From: Adiantum capillus-veneris
Taxonomy: Eukaryota > Streptophyta > Polypodiopsida > Polypodiales > Pteridaceae
DNA length: 64,000 bases
Direction: 5' to 3'
Assembly: GCA_014529385.2 (NCBI GenBank)
Contig: CM043962.1
Span: 39,426,098 to 39,490,097, forward strand
The position numbers were made by a program, and so were the translations under genes. The notes beneath the pieces were generated by a model. The model was not told where the DNA came from, searched no databases, and saw only the letters and a list, made by a program, of their open reading frames with translations. Positions 24,740-35,005 of this stretch are shown piece after piece; the first letter of the stretch is position 1, and each line of letters starts with the position of its first letter.

Positions 24740-27387
24740 AGAAACTATTGCTGAAGAAGTGTCAAACACTTATTCTGATTCAAGCTCCGAGATGTCTTCT
24801 TTTTTAGCTCAATCAGGAGGTGGGACGTCTCTTAAGTCCAAGCATATATTGACCTTCTTCAAAACCAACAAGTATGAAGCCTAGATTTTTTTGGATCATA
24901 ATAACGAGGAGTTTTTAGTAAGGATAGATGACCATACGATCAAGTTTGAAGAGGAGGTTAGGGCAAACAAATAAAAAAACTTCTATGTGGACCAAAATGG
25001 GGTGCAATACCTCAAGATACAAGATCCTAATTTAGCAAACAAATGGGGATTGGAGATTGATACTCTACTTCCTAATAAGGTTGTGAAAAAAGCATCTCTT
25101 ATGCTCGAATTAGAAGGGTATGACTCGATAGATACCAAAACTTTGAAGGGCATACCCACTAACAACCGTAGGCTTGGAGTCTATTGTTGGGAAGCCAACA
25201 ACGTCATAGATCTGAGTCTAGACTTCCCATGCCAAACCAGGGCAATTGACACCCTTGAAAATAGTGTAGATTTTCAAGATCAAGGAGAAGGGCTTAGCAC
25301 AACTACATGTCCATATCTTTAGGGATAACAACAATTTTTTTATGATGACTTGGAAGGAGATTGAACAGACCAAATACTAGGGACGTCTGATCCGAGAAGA
25401 GACTACAATAACGATACATGAAATTGAACAGAATGTAGGCGTGAATGATAGAGCCTATGATAGCATGATCAATCAAAGAGTAAGCACAGGCAGAGGCAAC
25501 CACCTCAATGATGAAACGAGGGGAATAAATGCATAGATCACCTATAACATGGAAAGAATGGGTGGCACCAGAACAAGGAGAGGTCCACATCTACCCAAAA
25601 ACTAGTTTGAAGGTTTAATAGGAGAAACTCCTGCTAGAAGAGAGAGAGAGATCACATGCTGAGCATAACCATAGAGTCAGACTAGTAGACTTCCAAAAAT
25701 GGGTCAAAAAGTACAGCAGGTCAGAGGATCCCTATGACCACTTAGCGAGCTTCAGACAGGCTTCAAAAGCTCAACACATAACCGACTTCAATACACAATT
25801 TGAGGGGTTTTGGAATGACTTTAGAGGGAAAAGATTTAACGTGGTTTCATTCAAAAAAAAAACAAGGAGAAACAATTAGAGATAGTGTGAGCCGAATGAG
25901 GCAATATATAGACAGATGTCTTGAGTTGGAGATCCCAATCGAGAAAAGACTTGTCTCACTATTTTTAGAGGGACTATTAAACAAAGACTTACATGCTATT
26001 TTGTATATAAAAAACCACATGACTTTAGAAGCATGCAGTCTGGACACAATTGACTTGAGTGATAATTGCAAGATATTCAATGAGGAGAGCATTGCTAAAG
26101 ATAGACAAGGAGAAATAAGGAAAAATGAATATCCTGGACTAGATAACATTGCAAAACCTATCGAGGCATATCCTGGATCATGTGGTTGCATGGATGGACA
26201 CTTTCCTAAAGGATACCCCAGGAAGCTAGCAAACAAAGGGAAGCCGCCTTGAACATAGTTCAAGTTGTGCCTAGGAGTTCACTAGAAAAACAACCCACGA
26301 TTCTAGTCCAAGTAGTGACTAGAGCAATAGATAAGTGGAATAAAAAGAGAAATACAAGTGGATTGGATATACCCAACAATTTCTCAAAAAACTCCAGAAA
26401 AGAATGACGCAAATGATACAAACTCAAGAGATAGAAATTACAAAAAGGGGTCGAAGAAAAGATACAGAAAGAGGTAGAGGAAAAGATGTAGACCTTGTTA
26501 TCAGACTTTAAGGAACCTGAACCAAAATTACCTGCATCAGTATTGGTTGATAAAATTTACGAACCAATCAACGCGGCCTTGGAAGATTTCCAAGCTAGGT
26601 TGAAGGCCGGTCAAATATTTGAAACCGAATGGAAAAATTATCTAGCATCCAATATGGGAGCAGCTAAATTAGAATCTTATCAAGCAATCCAGGCTGGAAA
26701 AACAAAAACCTCGGCTGGGAATAATAGGGAAACCACCAAAACTTGAGACTAAGACACTTAGAGAAAAAAAAACAGAGAAGGGTGAGTTGGAAACTTTGGA
26801 GAGCCATGATACACAATCACCTAAACTAATAGTTCTTAATAGTGAGGAGGGATGGGATAGAGTGCCCATAGTCAAAGGAGGTTGGCCAAACCACCTATGG
26901 GAACAAGTTAGGGAAGAAAAAGATGGGAATTTGACTCTGAAATTGGCTCCAATTAAAGAGGTACGACTAGATAGACCTCCCATGGAATTAGATGAACAAA
27001 CTTTGTATGGAGATTGGGGATCAGATCAATCAGCCTTTACAAAAGCAGGAACGTTGTGAACACTAACTTTGTACCTAGGTGAGAACGAAGAGAAACCAGT
27101 AGTTTGCAAAACAAAAAAATCTAAATAGGTCAATACAAACCCTGGATGTGGCTAATTTGAAATCCATATGATGTTAACCCCAATTCCATGCACAATCACA
27201 TTGGGCAGACATTGGGTGAGCTATTGAAGTTACAACCACACCTCTCGAGAGATTTGAAAATTACCATGGAAAATATGGGATCAAAGGGAGTATCTCAAAT
27301 GAACCTAGAAAATTTGCAAAACAAGGGGACACACACTAAACTTGTCAATTTGTGCCCATGAGCAAAGTAGGTGACTGCTATGAGGGG
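24740..27387 (+). pseudogene. Ty3/gypsy-like gag relic (left of hAT insertion)
   Basis: Plus-strand frames in mixed phase. Near 24970-25320 is a 111-codon open piece; near 25690-26090 is a gag-type stretch (FGMTLEGKDLTWF, then SRMRQYIDRCLELEIPIEKR and FLEGLLNKDLH), which fits the retrotransposon gag domain pattern GLTLxGxAxxWF. Further open pieces at 26495-26746 and 26787-27059 continue the polyprotein. Stops and frame changes are frequent. The relic is cut at 27387 by the hAT element and resumes at 35006 with a protease-like region. Confidence 0.6.
27380..27387 (+). repeat. hAT target-site duplication, left copy
   Basis: ATGAGGGG directly precedes the left terminal repeat and is repeated exactly at 34998-35005. 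Eight bp is the hAT hallmark. Confidence 0.93.
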
Positions 27388-27399
27388 CAGGGATTTTAA
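27388..27399 (+). repeat. hAT left terminal inverted repeat
   Basis: CAGGGATTTTAA; pairs with CAGGGATTTCAA read from the right end. Confidence 0.9.
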
Positions 27400-27497
27400 T
27401 TACGCGATGACACATTTTGTTAAATGTTAATTATTGTTGTTATTATCACTATTTTTTTCATGTTAATAACATATCTAATGTCATGACTTACGAAAAC

Positions 27498-27606
27498 CGG
27501 TAGAAAACGTAGAACCGGCGGGGCAACCACAAGCCCCGGCAGGCCCGGCAGACATATTATGAATCCCGGCGGGCCCGCCGGGCAAAGCAAGAATCCCGCC
27601 GGCCCC
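27498..27606. repeat. hAT left GC-rich subterminal repeats
   Basis: Runs of CCGGCGGG, CCCGGCAGGCCCGG and CCCGGCGGGCCCGCCGGG in otherwise AT-rich DNA. The same motif recurs at 34797-34880; such repeats are typical transposase binding sites in hAT elements. Confidence 0.7.
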
Positions 27607-27636
27607 GTCATGTACCCCCTCCATATTTGGCGGCTC

Positions 27637-27643
27637 TATATAA
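27637..27643 (+). promoter_or_regulatory. TATA box of the hAT transposase gene
   Basis: TATATAA about 250 bp inside the left terminus, facing the transposase gene. The coding start lies about 880 bp downstream, and TATTGCAG at 28498-28505, just before the ATG, looks like an intron acceptor, so a leader intron spanning the tandem repeats is plausible. Confidence 0.5.
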
Positions 27644-27770
27644 CCCTATAGTAGACATCACATCACATCACCGCTTCCTCTAAATTTGGTCATCCTTTAA
27701 AATTTAGAAGAAAAACTAAAGGTAAAAGAATGAATAGTCTTTAAAAAAAATTAAAACTTAATGAAACTCT

Positions 27771-28366
27771 GATCATGGATCATTAGTTATTTTTTGGACT
27801 GAACTGATTCTTGAAAAGAGGTAGAAAGGTGAATCTTTGGGTCGGTATCTCTACATTTGGGATGGACTAATCTCATGTTTGGTTCACCGTTATATTTTCT
27901 AAATTGATTGCTATATTGATTAGAACTTCTATCATGGGTCATTAGTTCTTTTTTGGACTGAACTGATTCTTGAAAAGAGATAGAAAGGTGAATCTTTGGG
28001 TCGATATCTCTACTTTTGGGATGGACTGATCACATGTTTGATTCACCATTGTATTTGCTTGCTATTCCGATTAGAGCTCCAATCATGGGTCATTAGTTCT
28101 TTTTTGGACTGGACTGATTCATGAAAGGAGGTAGGAAGGTGAATCTTAGGGTCGATATCTCTACTTTTGGGATGGACTGATCACATGTTTGATTCACCGC
28201 TGTATTTGCTTGCTATTTCGATTAGAGCTCCAATCATGGGTCATTAGTTCTTTTTTGGACTGGACTGATTCAAGAAAGGGGTAGGAAGGTGAATCTTTGG
28301 GTCGATATCTCTACTTTTGGGATGGACTGATCACATATTTGATTCACCGTTGTATTTGCTTGCTCA
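27771..28366. repeat. 151-159 bp tandem repeat, 4 copies, hAT leader region
   Basis: Copies start with ATCATGGRTCATTAGTT at 27772, 27931, 28082 and 28233, each running through TGGACTG(A/G)ACTGATTC and TTGATTCACCG. The later three copies are most alike. They lie between the TATA box and the transposase start. Confidence 0.92.
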
Positions 28367-28518
28367 TGTTTGAGTAGATTGAGGTTATTCCCTTCAGGCT
28401 TCACTACTGCGCTTGTGTGTGATATTGATTATAACACTAATGTTTGGTTTGAATAATACTTGAAAGAAGAGATAGCATACTGAGCTATGTTTATTGGTAT
28501 TGCAGGCATCCAATAAGT

Positions 28519-30813
28519 ATGTCTTCCACTGGGAATGTCAACGGTGGTGTTGGTGTCCCAAGCCTGGCTTCCTTGAGGAGACCTCCTACCTCGATGCCAG
28601 GTCCTGCTTCGCAAGGCACCACTTCGCAGGGCAAGCGAAAGGCAGGTGGAAAAAGTCCAGGACCTGAGTGGAATTTTGCCACAAATTTAAATAAGTATCC
28701 AGATTGGAAATGTAACTTTTGTGGCGAAGAGAAATCTAGAGGAGCACCACGAATAAGGGATCATTTGCTAGGTGGCAATACCAGAATTCAAGGAGGAAAG
28801 TGCAAGGGCTTAGGTGCAGAAGAAGCAGCTATGCGCTTAAAAGCTTTAATTGGTAAGCTAATTTCCACGAGCAAAAGATCAAAACTCTCTACTTTCGACC
28901 ATCACACCCCCGTATCGATAAGATCAAACCAGTATGAGGGATCATTGGGTGTAACGCCCACCAATGGAAGCACTCAAAGTAGGGAACCAACTTCTCATAT
29001 CGATGGAAGTACTCCTCCAAACCATGGATCTCCTGACTTTCAGGTAGGTTCGTCAAAAAGTAGACAGGTTAGCTTACAGACGAGCTTCAAAACACTTTCC
29101 TTAGAAGAAGCACAACTTGCACTAGCTAAAGCCGTCTATTTCACTGGGGGATCATTGGCCATTGTCACCCGTGATGCATGGAAGTCAGCTTGGAAACGCG
29201 TTGGGGAGTATGGTGCTGGATTTACCCCTCCAACATATCACCATATGAGAAACCAACTGTTGGATAAATGTTACACAAGCACACAACAGGATATTCAAAG
29301 GGTAATATTAAATGCAACAGAACAATCTGGATACACCATAGTTAGTGATGGTTGGTCCAACGTTCAAAGGCAGCCATTGATCAACATCATGCTTGTATGT
29401 CCTCGTGGTGAATGTTTTATCAAAGCTATGGATAGCTCTGGTCAAATAAAGTCTGGAAGTTTTATAGCTGACATCATTGGCGATGCAGTTGAGGAACTTG
29501 GAAAAGAAAATGTTGTCCAAGTAATCATGGACAATGCCAAAAATTGCAGGGCTGCAGGTAGAATACTTGAAAGTCACTTCTGTCACCTATATAGTGCTGG
29601 TTGCAGTACACACAGCTTGAACTTGGTATTGCAAGATTGGTACAAGAGGGAGGACACAGAGTGGTTCAAATGGATAGTAGACAATGCTCGCTTAATAGTC
29701 AAGTTTGTTTTGAAGCGTCAGAGGGTTCTTGACATGTACCGTCAGAGGATGTCTACTATGTTAAAACTGCTGTGCAAAACTAGATTTTGCACCAACTACT
29801 ATACGGTAGAATCACTAATAAAAAATAAGAATGCTGTGATGGAGACATTTGTTTGTGCCACTTTTTCAAAATGGGAGGCTGGTCAAAGGGAGAAGATAAA
29901 AAGCAAAATAGGGGTGATCAGAGATCTACTAGCTGATCGCCACTTCTGGGATGATGTGGTGGATGTGCACAATGTCATGATGCCCATTATGCTCGCATTA
30001 CGCCAACTGGATTCTGCCTTGCATAACATAGGTAAGGTGTGGATGGCTTGGTGGACTGTTCAAGAAAGCCTTGCAAATCCAAAGGAGCCCCAGGAGCCAA
30101 TTGTGAAGCCTTGGAAGACACCATTCACTCAAAAGAGGAGAGAAATTTTGAGAAAGTATGTGCATGGTCGATGGGTTGGAGCACATAGTCCACTACACAG
30201 CATAGCTTTCTTATTGGATCCAGAGTATTGGGCAATGGAAATAGACAAACTTGATGAGGAGGTGCTGGAAGACTTTTATGATGTGATAGGCAGGTTTTAT
30301 GATGATCCTGATGAGCATGCATCAGCTGTTACTGATCTTACGAAGTTTAAACTCAAAGAGGGTAAGTTTGGTACAGAATTTGTGCGGAAACTTGCCACGG
30401 AGCAACCAGCGTGGAAGTGGTGGATGATGAATGGTGGTAGTGCACCCACCCTTAAACGCCTAGCTGTTAGAATCCTAGCCCAATGTGCATCCAATTCAAG
30501 TTCTGAGAGAAACTGGAGTACATATAAATATGTACATTCCACCATCAGAAACCGCCTTCTAAATTCAAGAGCTGAAAAATTGGTGTATATGTACTGCAAC
30601 CATCGGCTATTGGCAAGAGTGCAAGCTGAGAACTACAAAGAGGAGATGCCGCGCTGGACTTATGATGTAACCAATGATGAGGTGGACGAAGACAGTGAGC
30701 TGCAAGGGGATTTTCATGAAGTAGAAACTACATGTACTTTAGAAGAGATTGAAGAGAATTTGGAAATTGAACCAACTTTGACCCGTCGCAGCAAGCGACG
30801 GTGGTTTAATTAA
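28519..30813 (+). CDS. hAT transposase, BED zinc finger plus DUF659 (764 aa), intact
   Basis: Cuts and re-inserts the surrounding element in the nucleus. Residues 60-100 form a BED-type zinc finger (Cys65-x2-Cys68, then DHLLGG and GGKCKG). Residues about 230-390 match the DUF659 part of the RNase H-like catalytic fold, with SDGWSN (Asp277) and IMDNAKNC (Asp338). The C-terminal dimerisation region near 630-710 contains SSSERNWS (Glu663) and the NRLLNSRAEKLVYMY stretch. These give the expected acidic catalytic triad. The tail is acidic and ends with a basic RRSKRRW patch. There are no stops or shifts, so the gene may be functional. The ATG follows an apparent intron acceptor by 13 bases. Confidence 0.93.
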   Translation: MSSTGNVNGGVGVPSLASLRRPPTSMPGPASQGTTSQGKRKAGGKSPGPEWNFATNLNKYPDWKCNFCGEEKSRGAPRIRDHLLGGNTRIQGGKCKGLGAEEAAMRLKALIGKLISTSKRSKLSTFDHHTPVSIRSNQYEGSLGVTPTNGSTQSREPTSHIDGSTPPNHGSPDFQVGSSKSRQVSLQTSFKTLSLEEAQLALAKAVYFTGGSLAIVTRDAWKSAWKRVGEYGAGFTPPTYHHMRNQLLDKCYTSTQQDIQRVILNATEQSGYTIVSDGWSNVQRQPLINIMLVCPRGECFIKAMDSSGQIKSGSFIADIIGDAVEELGKENVVQVIMDNAKNCRAAGRILESHFCHLYSAGCSTHSLNLVLQDWYKREDTEWFKWIVDNARLIVKFVLKRQRVLDMYRQRMSTMLKLLCKTRFCTNYYTVESLIKNKNAVMETFVCATFSKWEAGQREKIKSKIGVIRDLLADRHFWDDVVDVHNVMMPIMLALRQLDSALHNIGKVWMAWWTVQESLANPKEPQEPIVKPWKTPFTQKRREILRKYVHGRWVGAHSPLHSIAFLLDPEYWAMEIDKLDEEVLEDFYDVIGRFYDDPDEHASAVTDLTKFKLKEGKFGTEFVRKLATEQPAWKWWMMNGGSAPTLKRLAVRILAQCASNSSSERNWSTYKYVHSTIRNRLLNSRAEKLVYMYCNHRLLARVQAENYKEEMPRWTYDVTNDEVDEDSELQGDFHEVETTCTLEEIEENLEIEPTLTRRSKRRWFN

Positions 30814-31100
30814 TAGATTATCGAATCCATTGAGTGACTTCTGCTTAAGTTCAAAAACTGTTTATCTTATAAGCTTTTTTTAATATTTAGTTTAAGGTTT
30901 AGACATTTGCTTAATAATAAACAAAGCCCTTAAAAAACTTTACAAGGCCACAAATCACTATTAAAACTTCATAATATACAAAGCCCTAACAAATCGTTGC
31001 ATTATCACGTTTCATAATTGAAGCTGAAGAGAAGACAATTCACAATTCACTAATAAATTCTCGTAAGACAACGAGTCAATGTTATCAAATGTTACAAAAA

Positions 31101-32057
31101 CTATCCAAGTGATAGTGAAATATTTGTGAGAATATCTTCATTCTCCTGTTCACGCTGACATTTAAGCTTATTATAGTCTTCGGACATTTTAAACATTGCA
31201 TATAGCTTTTTGGATATCTCAAACTCACATATAGCACAATGAAATGTATTCATCATGCTTTGCATCAAGCATGATATATGATACATATGTCCGCATGGCA
31301 AGATGAAGTGACCACACCACTCATGAAAGAATGATCTACATATGGGGCAAGGACCACCGTGCTCACCAGAAGCTGGAGGGGCCTCAATAGATGTTGGGTG
31401 CTCAATCAATGTGGCAGCATTTTGTTTTTTTATAGTCGCCTCTAACTCTTTTACGTGGCAAGATAGCACCTTCACCTCCCTTTGCAAGTCTCTATTTAGG
31501 GTTTCTTCTGCATGAGAGCCTTGTTTAGCTTGTGATGCTTGCCTGAGTTGAGTTTGAAGCTCCTCCTTAACTTGATGCACTTCCATTGATGCACCTTCTA
31601 GTGCCAATGACATCTCTTGCCGTGTGACGGTGATTGCAGTACTGCGAATGTCCTCAACCGTCATGTGAGGTGTCCTTGAGCTAAAGTCCACTGCTTCACC
31701 CAAGACATAATGCATGTATAACATCTTGGAAAACCACAATGGACAATCCATATGATGCATAGGATGACCCATAACATCGAGATATATGTTCTCTCCATTG
31801 TCTCGTATGTCTGCATTAATGCATTGTGATAGCTTGAGTCGGCCTTTCTTGATGTTGTCATCTGCAACGCCTGGCCATATGGATTTCACCATTTCTCGGT
31901 CAATCCTAGTGTTCACCTCTTTCCATTGTGTACCCACCGGGTTGGCCCACTGGGAGCAACGAGCAACAATTCAAGCGGTGTCGTTCACTCCACCTCCTTG
32001 ACACATGGATCTGAGACGATCAAAAGCGCGCTTAGCCCTTTGATTATCCTTATCCAT
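31101..32057 (-). pseudogene. RING-H2 protein carried by the hAT element, one premature stop
   Basis: Minus-strand frame of 318 codons from ATG at 32057, with one in-frame TGA at codon 29 (31971-31973, could be CGA originally). An internal start after the stop is possible but no good ATG lies close. Order: an unrecognised N-terminal domain (WANPVGTQWKEV, SIWPGVADDN, FSKMLYMHYVLGEAVDF), a predicted coiled coil near codons 145-215, then a RING-H2 near 237-277 with C-x2-C, CGHMYHISC and C-x2-C in the C3H2C3 pattern. A RING of this kind usually acts in ubiquitin transfer. It lies tail-to-tail with the transposase and downstream of the kinase on the same strand. It could be a captured host gene or an old element gene. 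Confidence 0.6.
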
Positions 32058-32100
32058 ATCCTGATTAAACACTATACTTCAGTTACGGCATACAAACTTA

Positions 32101-32250
32101 ATGATAATCAATTGCTATAAGAGTAACCACCATTTTACGACAATCAATTGCTATAATTTTAACCACCATTTTAGGTCAATCAATTGATATTAGAATAACC
32201 ACCATCTTACGACAATCAATTGATATAAGAGTAACCACCATTTTTTAAAT
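32101..32250. repeat. 36-bp tandem repeat, 4 copies, between the two cargo genes
   Basis: CAATCAATTG(C/A)TATAA...TAACCACCATTTTA recurs with starts near 32105, 32141, 32177 and 32213. Confidence 0.9.
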
Positions 32251-32463
32251 CAATGAATGACAATCAGTGACTCCACGTGGCTTATTGCTTGAAACTTAAG
32301 AGAAAAAACAAAACTCATAGAAAATTTGTTGTCTATTGAGATATAACAAAGTGTTTTTATTACTCATACATCATCCATTGCGCATAAAACCCAATTTTTA
32401 AAAGTGCTTTTATAAGTCACAAGTCTCAGAAAACCCTGCTTAATAAAGTACATCATATATCCA

Positions 32464-33945
32464 TCAAAAAAAGGCTACACTCATTTCAGAGGGAGGGCGT
32501 AAGCATCGTTCTGGCTGGGCTTCAAATCTTTCTAATTCTTCGTCCAAAAGTGCCAAGGTCTTTCTGTCTGTGGATTTCTTCCTCACCCAACCTTCCACAA
32601 CAATCCTAGATATGGCTTGTACCTCCACTAAAACCTTATGTTTGAACCAATCTGTGATGTAGTAGTCAGAGAACTCTCCACAAAACTTACAAAATTGCCA
32701 TATCACCCATCCTATGGCGTACACATCTGTGGCCTTGGTCCATGGGCATAAATTCTTGCCATCTAGTAACTCAGGAGCTCACCAAGGATGAAGCTTTTGC
32801 CAGTTTTCATCCGTATTGTTGGTCTTTTGTGTCTCTAAGCCAACACGCAGATCCAATCCCCAATCAATTATTCCAATACGGGGAGTGAGATCCTTGGTAA
32901 AGTCCAACATGATGTTCCATGGATGGAGATCATTGTGGATCACTCCCTCGTCATGTGCGAATCGCAATGCCTTCACCAAGGCATGGATCAACGAGGGAGC
33001 ATGATTGCACAGGCTCTTGATACGTTTTTTCTTGTCTTCAGAGGGCTGCTCCCATTTAAAGTCTTCAGGGATATTTCCTTTCCCCTCTTGATGCGCTACA
33101 AGCGTCGTGAAAGAGCCATGTGGAAGGGGCATTGTCTCCATAAGATCACCTAAAGTCCCCCCATTGAAGTAGGGGAATATCAGAAACCATGGCAACGTTA
33201 CAGAGTGGGCAATACTCCTCACAATCCCTCTATGGTTGAGATCTACTCCACTTTCTGATGCAAAGCTTTTCCACTGATGCTTGGCCTGTCCTTTGAACTC
33301 CTTGGCACAATAAGTATTCGTTGTAGGAAGGAAACTGGTCCCTTTGATTTGAACTTGCCACCCTGTGCCATAAGCCCTTGACCCAAGTTTCTTGATCTTC
33401 TTAATGGACTTATTTGGAATGCCCAAAGTCATACTACATTCAGAATTGTATATATTGCTCTCCAGGTGACTGGCAGAAGCAATAGCACCCGATGTTCCCT
33501 CAATGGCAGCCTTCTCAATAAACGGTTCTCCAACTTGGCTGCTCCCCATAACTCTCGTGATAGCCATTCTCATTTTCTTGCTTAGGCCAAACTGTGTGTC
33601 TATGTGGGATGCTTGCCTTGACCTCTCCTTTTCAGCTCTCCATCTCGTGTTCCAATGCTCTAGCTTACCCTTGTCTACTTCTTAAGGGCATTCCTCTTTC
33701 AAATCAGAGGCCACCTCGGGCAAATTTCCCACCCAAATGCTCAGTAATGAGATTATTGATTCGGTTGTTTTGTCTGGATATAACAATAAAATTTTGCGGG
33801 CAATCTCACTCTATAATGATTGCAATCTAGACTCATCTGCAACAATCTGCGCTATATCGTTGAGATCTAGTGCACTGACGATTGTAATCAACAATTGTCT
33901 AATTTTCTTTTTGAACTCTATCACTGAAGTAGCAGAAGGATCCAT
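32464..33945 (-). pseudogene. Protein kinase carried by the hAT element, three premature stops
   Basis: One continuous minus-strand frame of 493 codons from ATG at 33945, interrupted only by TAG at codon 45, TAA at codon 88 and TGA at codon 389 (32779-32781). Kinase motifs are complete: glycine loop LGSRAYGTG (from about 187), YCAKEF with Lys215, helix-C Glu231, catalytic loop HNDLHPWNI (Asp339, Asn344), IIDWG in place of DFG (Asp361), an APEL motif right after the TGA, and the DVYAIG helix-F Asp. HNDLHPxN is unlike the usual HRDLKPxN and is shared with some atypical kinases. The TGA replaces a position where Trp is common in the P+1 loop, so TGG-to-TGA is likely. The first 120 codons match no family I know. 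Introns were not needed to keep the frame. Confidence 0.65.
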
Positions 33946-34078
33946 TTTGGCTGCAATGGTATTATTGCAAACAACACATTGTGAAATATAACTATGTGCC
34001 ACTCCATTTGGATCTTTTCTACATGAAAAAAAAAGTGCAGTATAGAAAAAGTGTAGTATGCCTCACCGTACAACAACT

Positions 34079-34605
34079 TACAAACAGATGCTCCTGTCAT
34101 TCTAGCAGCAACACACCTAGTCGCAATTGCAACCATGTGCCGAAGCATGAATGACTGGGAGCAACATAAAACATAGTCACCCTACGCTTTTGCAATGACA
34201 CACCTAGCCGCCATTGCAACCATGTGCCAGTGCATCCACGCACGGTGAGTTCTTTCAAACAGATGCTCCTGTCATTCTAGCAGCAACACACCTAGTCGCA
34301 ATTGCAACCATGTGCCGAAGCATGAATGACTGGGAGCAACATAAAACATAGTCACCCTACGCTTTTGCAATGACACACCTAGCCGCAATTGCAACCATGT
34401 GCCAGTGCATCCACGCACGGTGACTTCTTTCAAATAGATGCTACCGTCAATCTAGCAGCAACACACCTAGTCGCAATTGCAGCCATGTGCCGAAGCATGA
34501 ATGACTGGGAGCAATATAAAACATAATCATCGTACGCTTTTGCAATGACACACCTAGCCGCAATTGCAACCATATGCCAGTGCATCCACGTACGATGATT
34601 TGATA
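34079..34605. repeat. 175-bp tandem repeat, 3 copies, hAT right arm
   Basis: AGATGCT(C/A)C(T/C)GTCA... units start near 34086, 34261 and 34436. Each contains two related halves built on CACACCTAG(T/C)CGCAATTGC. It lies upstream of the kinase gene, mirroring the 151-bp array at the other end of the element. Confidence 0.92.
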
Positions 34606-34786
34606 AAAGAAATTTTATACCTTTGAGTTTTAACGCAAAAAACTCAAAAAAACATCAATAAAATAAGGAAGGGATTAAGAAATTACCGCTACACTGCTTT
34701 GAGAATGTGGAAAGCTGCCAGAAAGTTTGGTGAAGAAGACTTTTCAATGTACCTCTCTTGTGAAAAAGACAAGCACCGGCGTCGTC

Positions 34787-34794
34787 TTTATATA
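34787..34794 (-). promoter_or_regulatory. TATA box facing the kinase gene
   Basis: Minus-strand TATATAAA about 200 bp inside the right terminus, a mirror image of the transposase promoter arrangement at the left end. Transcription of the kinase and RING genes from here is an inference. Confidence 0.45.
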
Positions 34795-34796
34795 GC

Positions 34797-34880
34797 CACG
34801 GCGGGCCCGGCGAGGAAGTGGCTTTACCCGGCGGGCCCGGCGGGTTAACTACTTAGCCCAGCGGGCCTTTAGCCGGTCTC
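34797..34880. repeat. hAT right GC-rich subterminal repeats
   Basis: CGGCGGGCCCGGCGAGG, CCCGGCGGGCCCGGCGGG and CCAGCGGGCC match the left subterminal motif. Confidence 0.7.
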
Positions 34881-34985
34881 CAAGTCTCCTTGCAGGTCAA
34901 AAAAGATGAATGTCAATTAACATAATATTTGTTATTTTGCATTTCTATTGTTATTAACCTGAAATTATAGTGTGATCACGTCATT

Positions 34986-34997
34986 TTGAAATCCCTG
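34986..34997 (-). repeat. hAT right terminal inverted repeat
   Basis: Plus strand TTGAAATCCCTG; pairs with the left end. Confidence 0.9.
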
Positions 34998-35005
34998 ATG
35001 AGGGG
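34998..35005 (+). repeat. hAT target-site duplication, right copy
   Basis: ATGAGGGG, identical to 27380-27387. Confidence 0.93.

Larger units (their letters stand above)
27388..34997 (+). mobile_element. 7.6-kb hAT transposon with transposase and two cargo genes
   Basis: Bounded by CAGGGATTTTAA at the left and TTGAAATCCCTG at the right (inverted repeat CAGGGATTT(T/C)AA), inside a perfect 8-bp duplication ATGAGGGG. It contains an intact DUF659-type transposase gene on the plus strand, and a kinase gene and a RING gene on the minus strand. Both subterminal regions carry GC-rich CCCGGCGGGCCCGGCGGG-type repeats and a TATA box facing inward. It also holds three different tandem-repeat blocks. It sits inside a gypsy relic whose gag and protease parts lie on either side. 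Boundaries are read directly; the origin of the cargo genes is not known. Confidence 0.93.

Noticed and set aside
29308-30599. Minus-strand frames opposite the hAT transposase
   Set aside because: Shadows of a long, well-supported coding frame on the plus strand.
31971-33813. Stop codons in the hAT cargo genes as evidence of an alternative genetic code
   Set aside because: All three stop types appear, the hAT transposase next to them uses standard stops, and single transitions explain each case.
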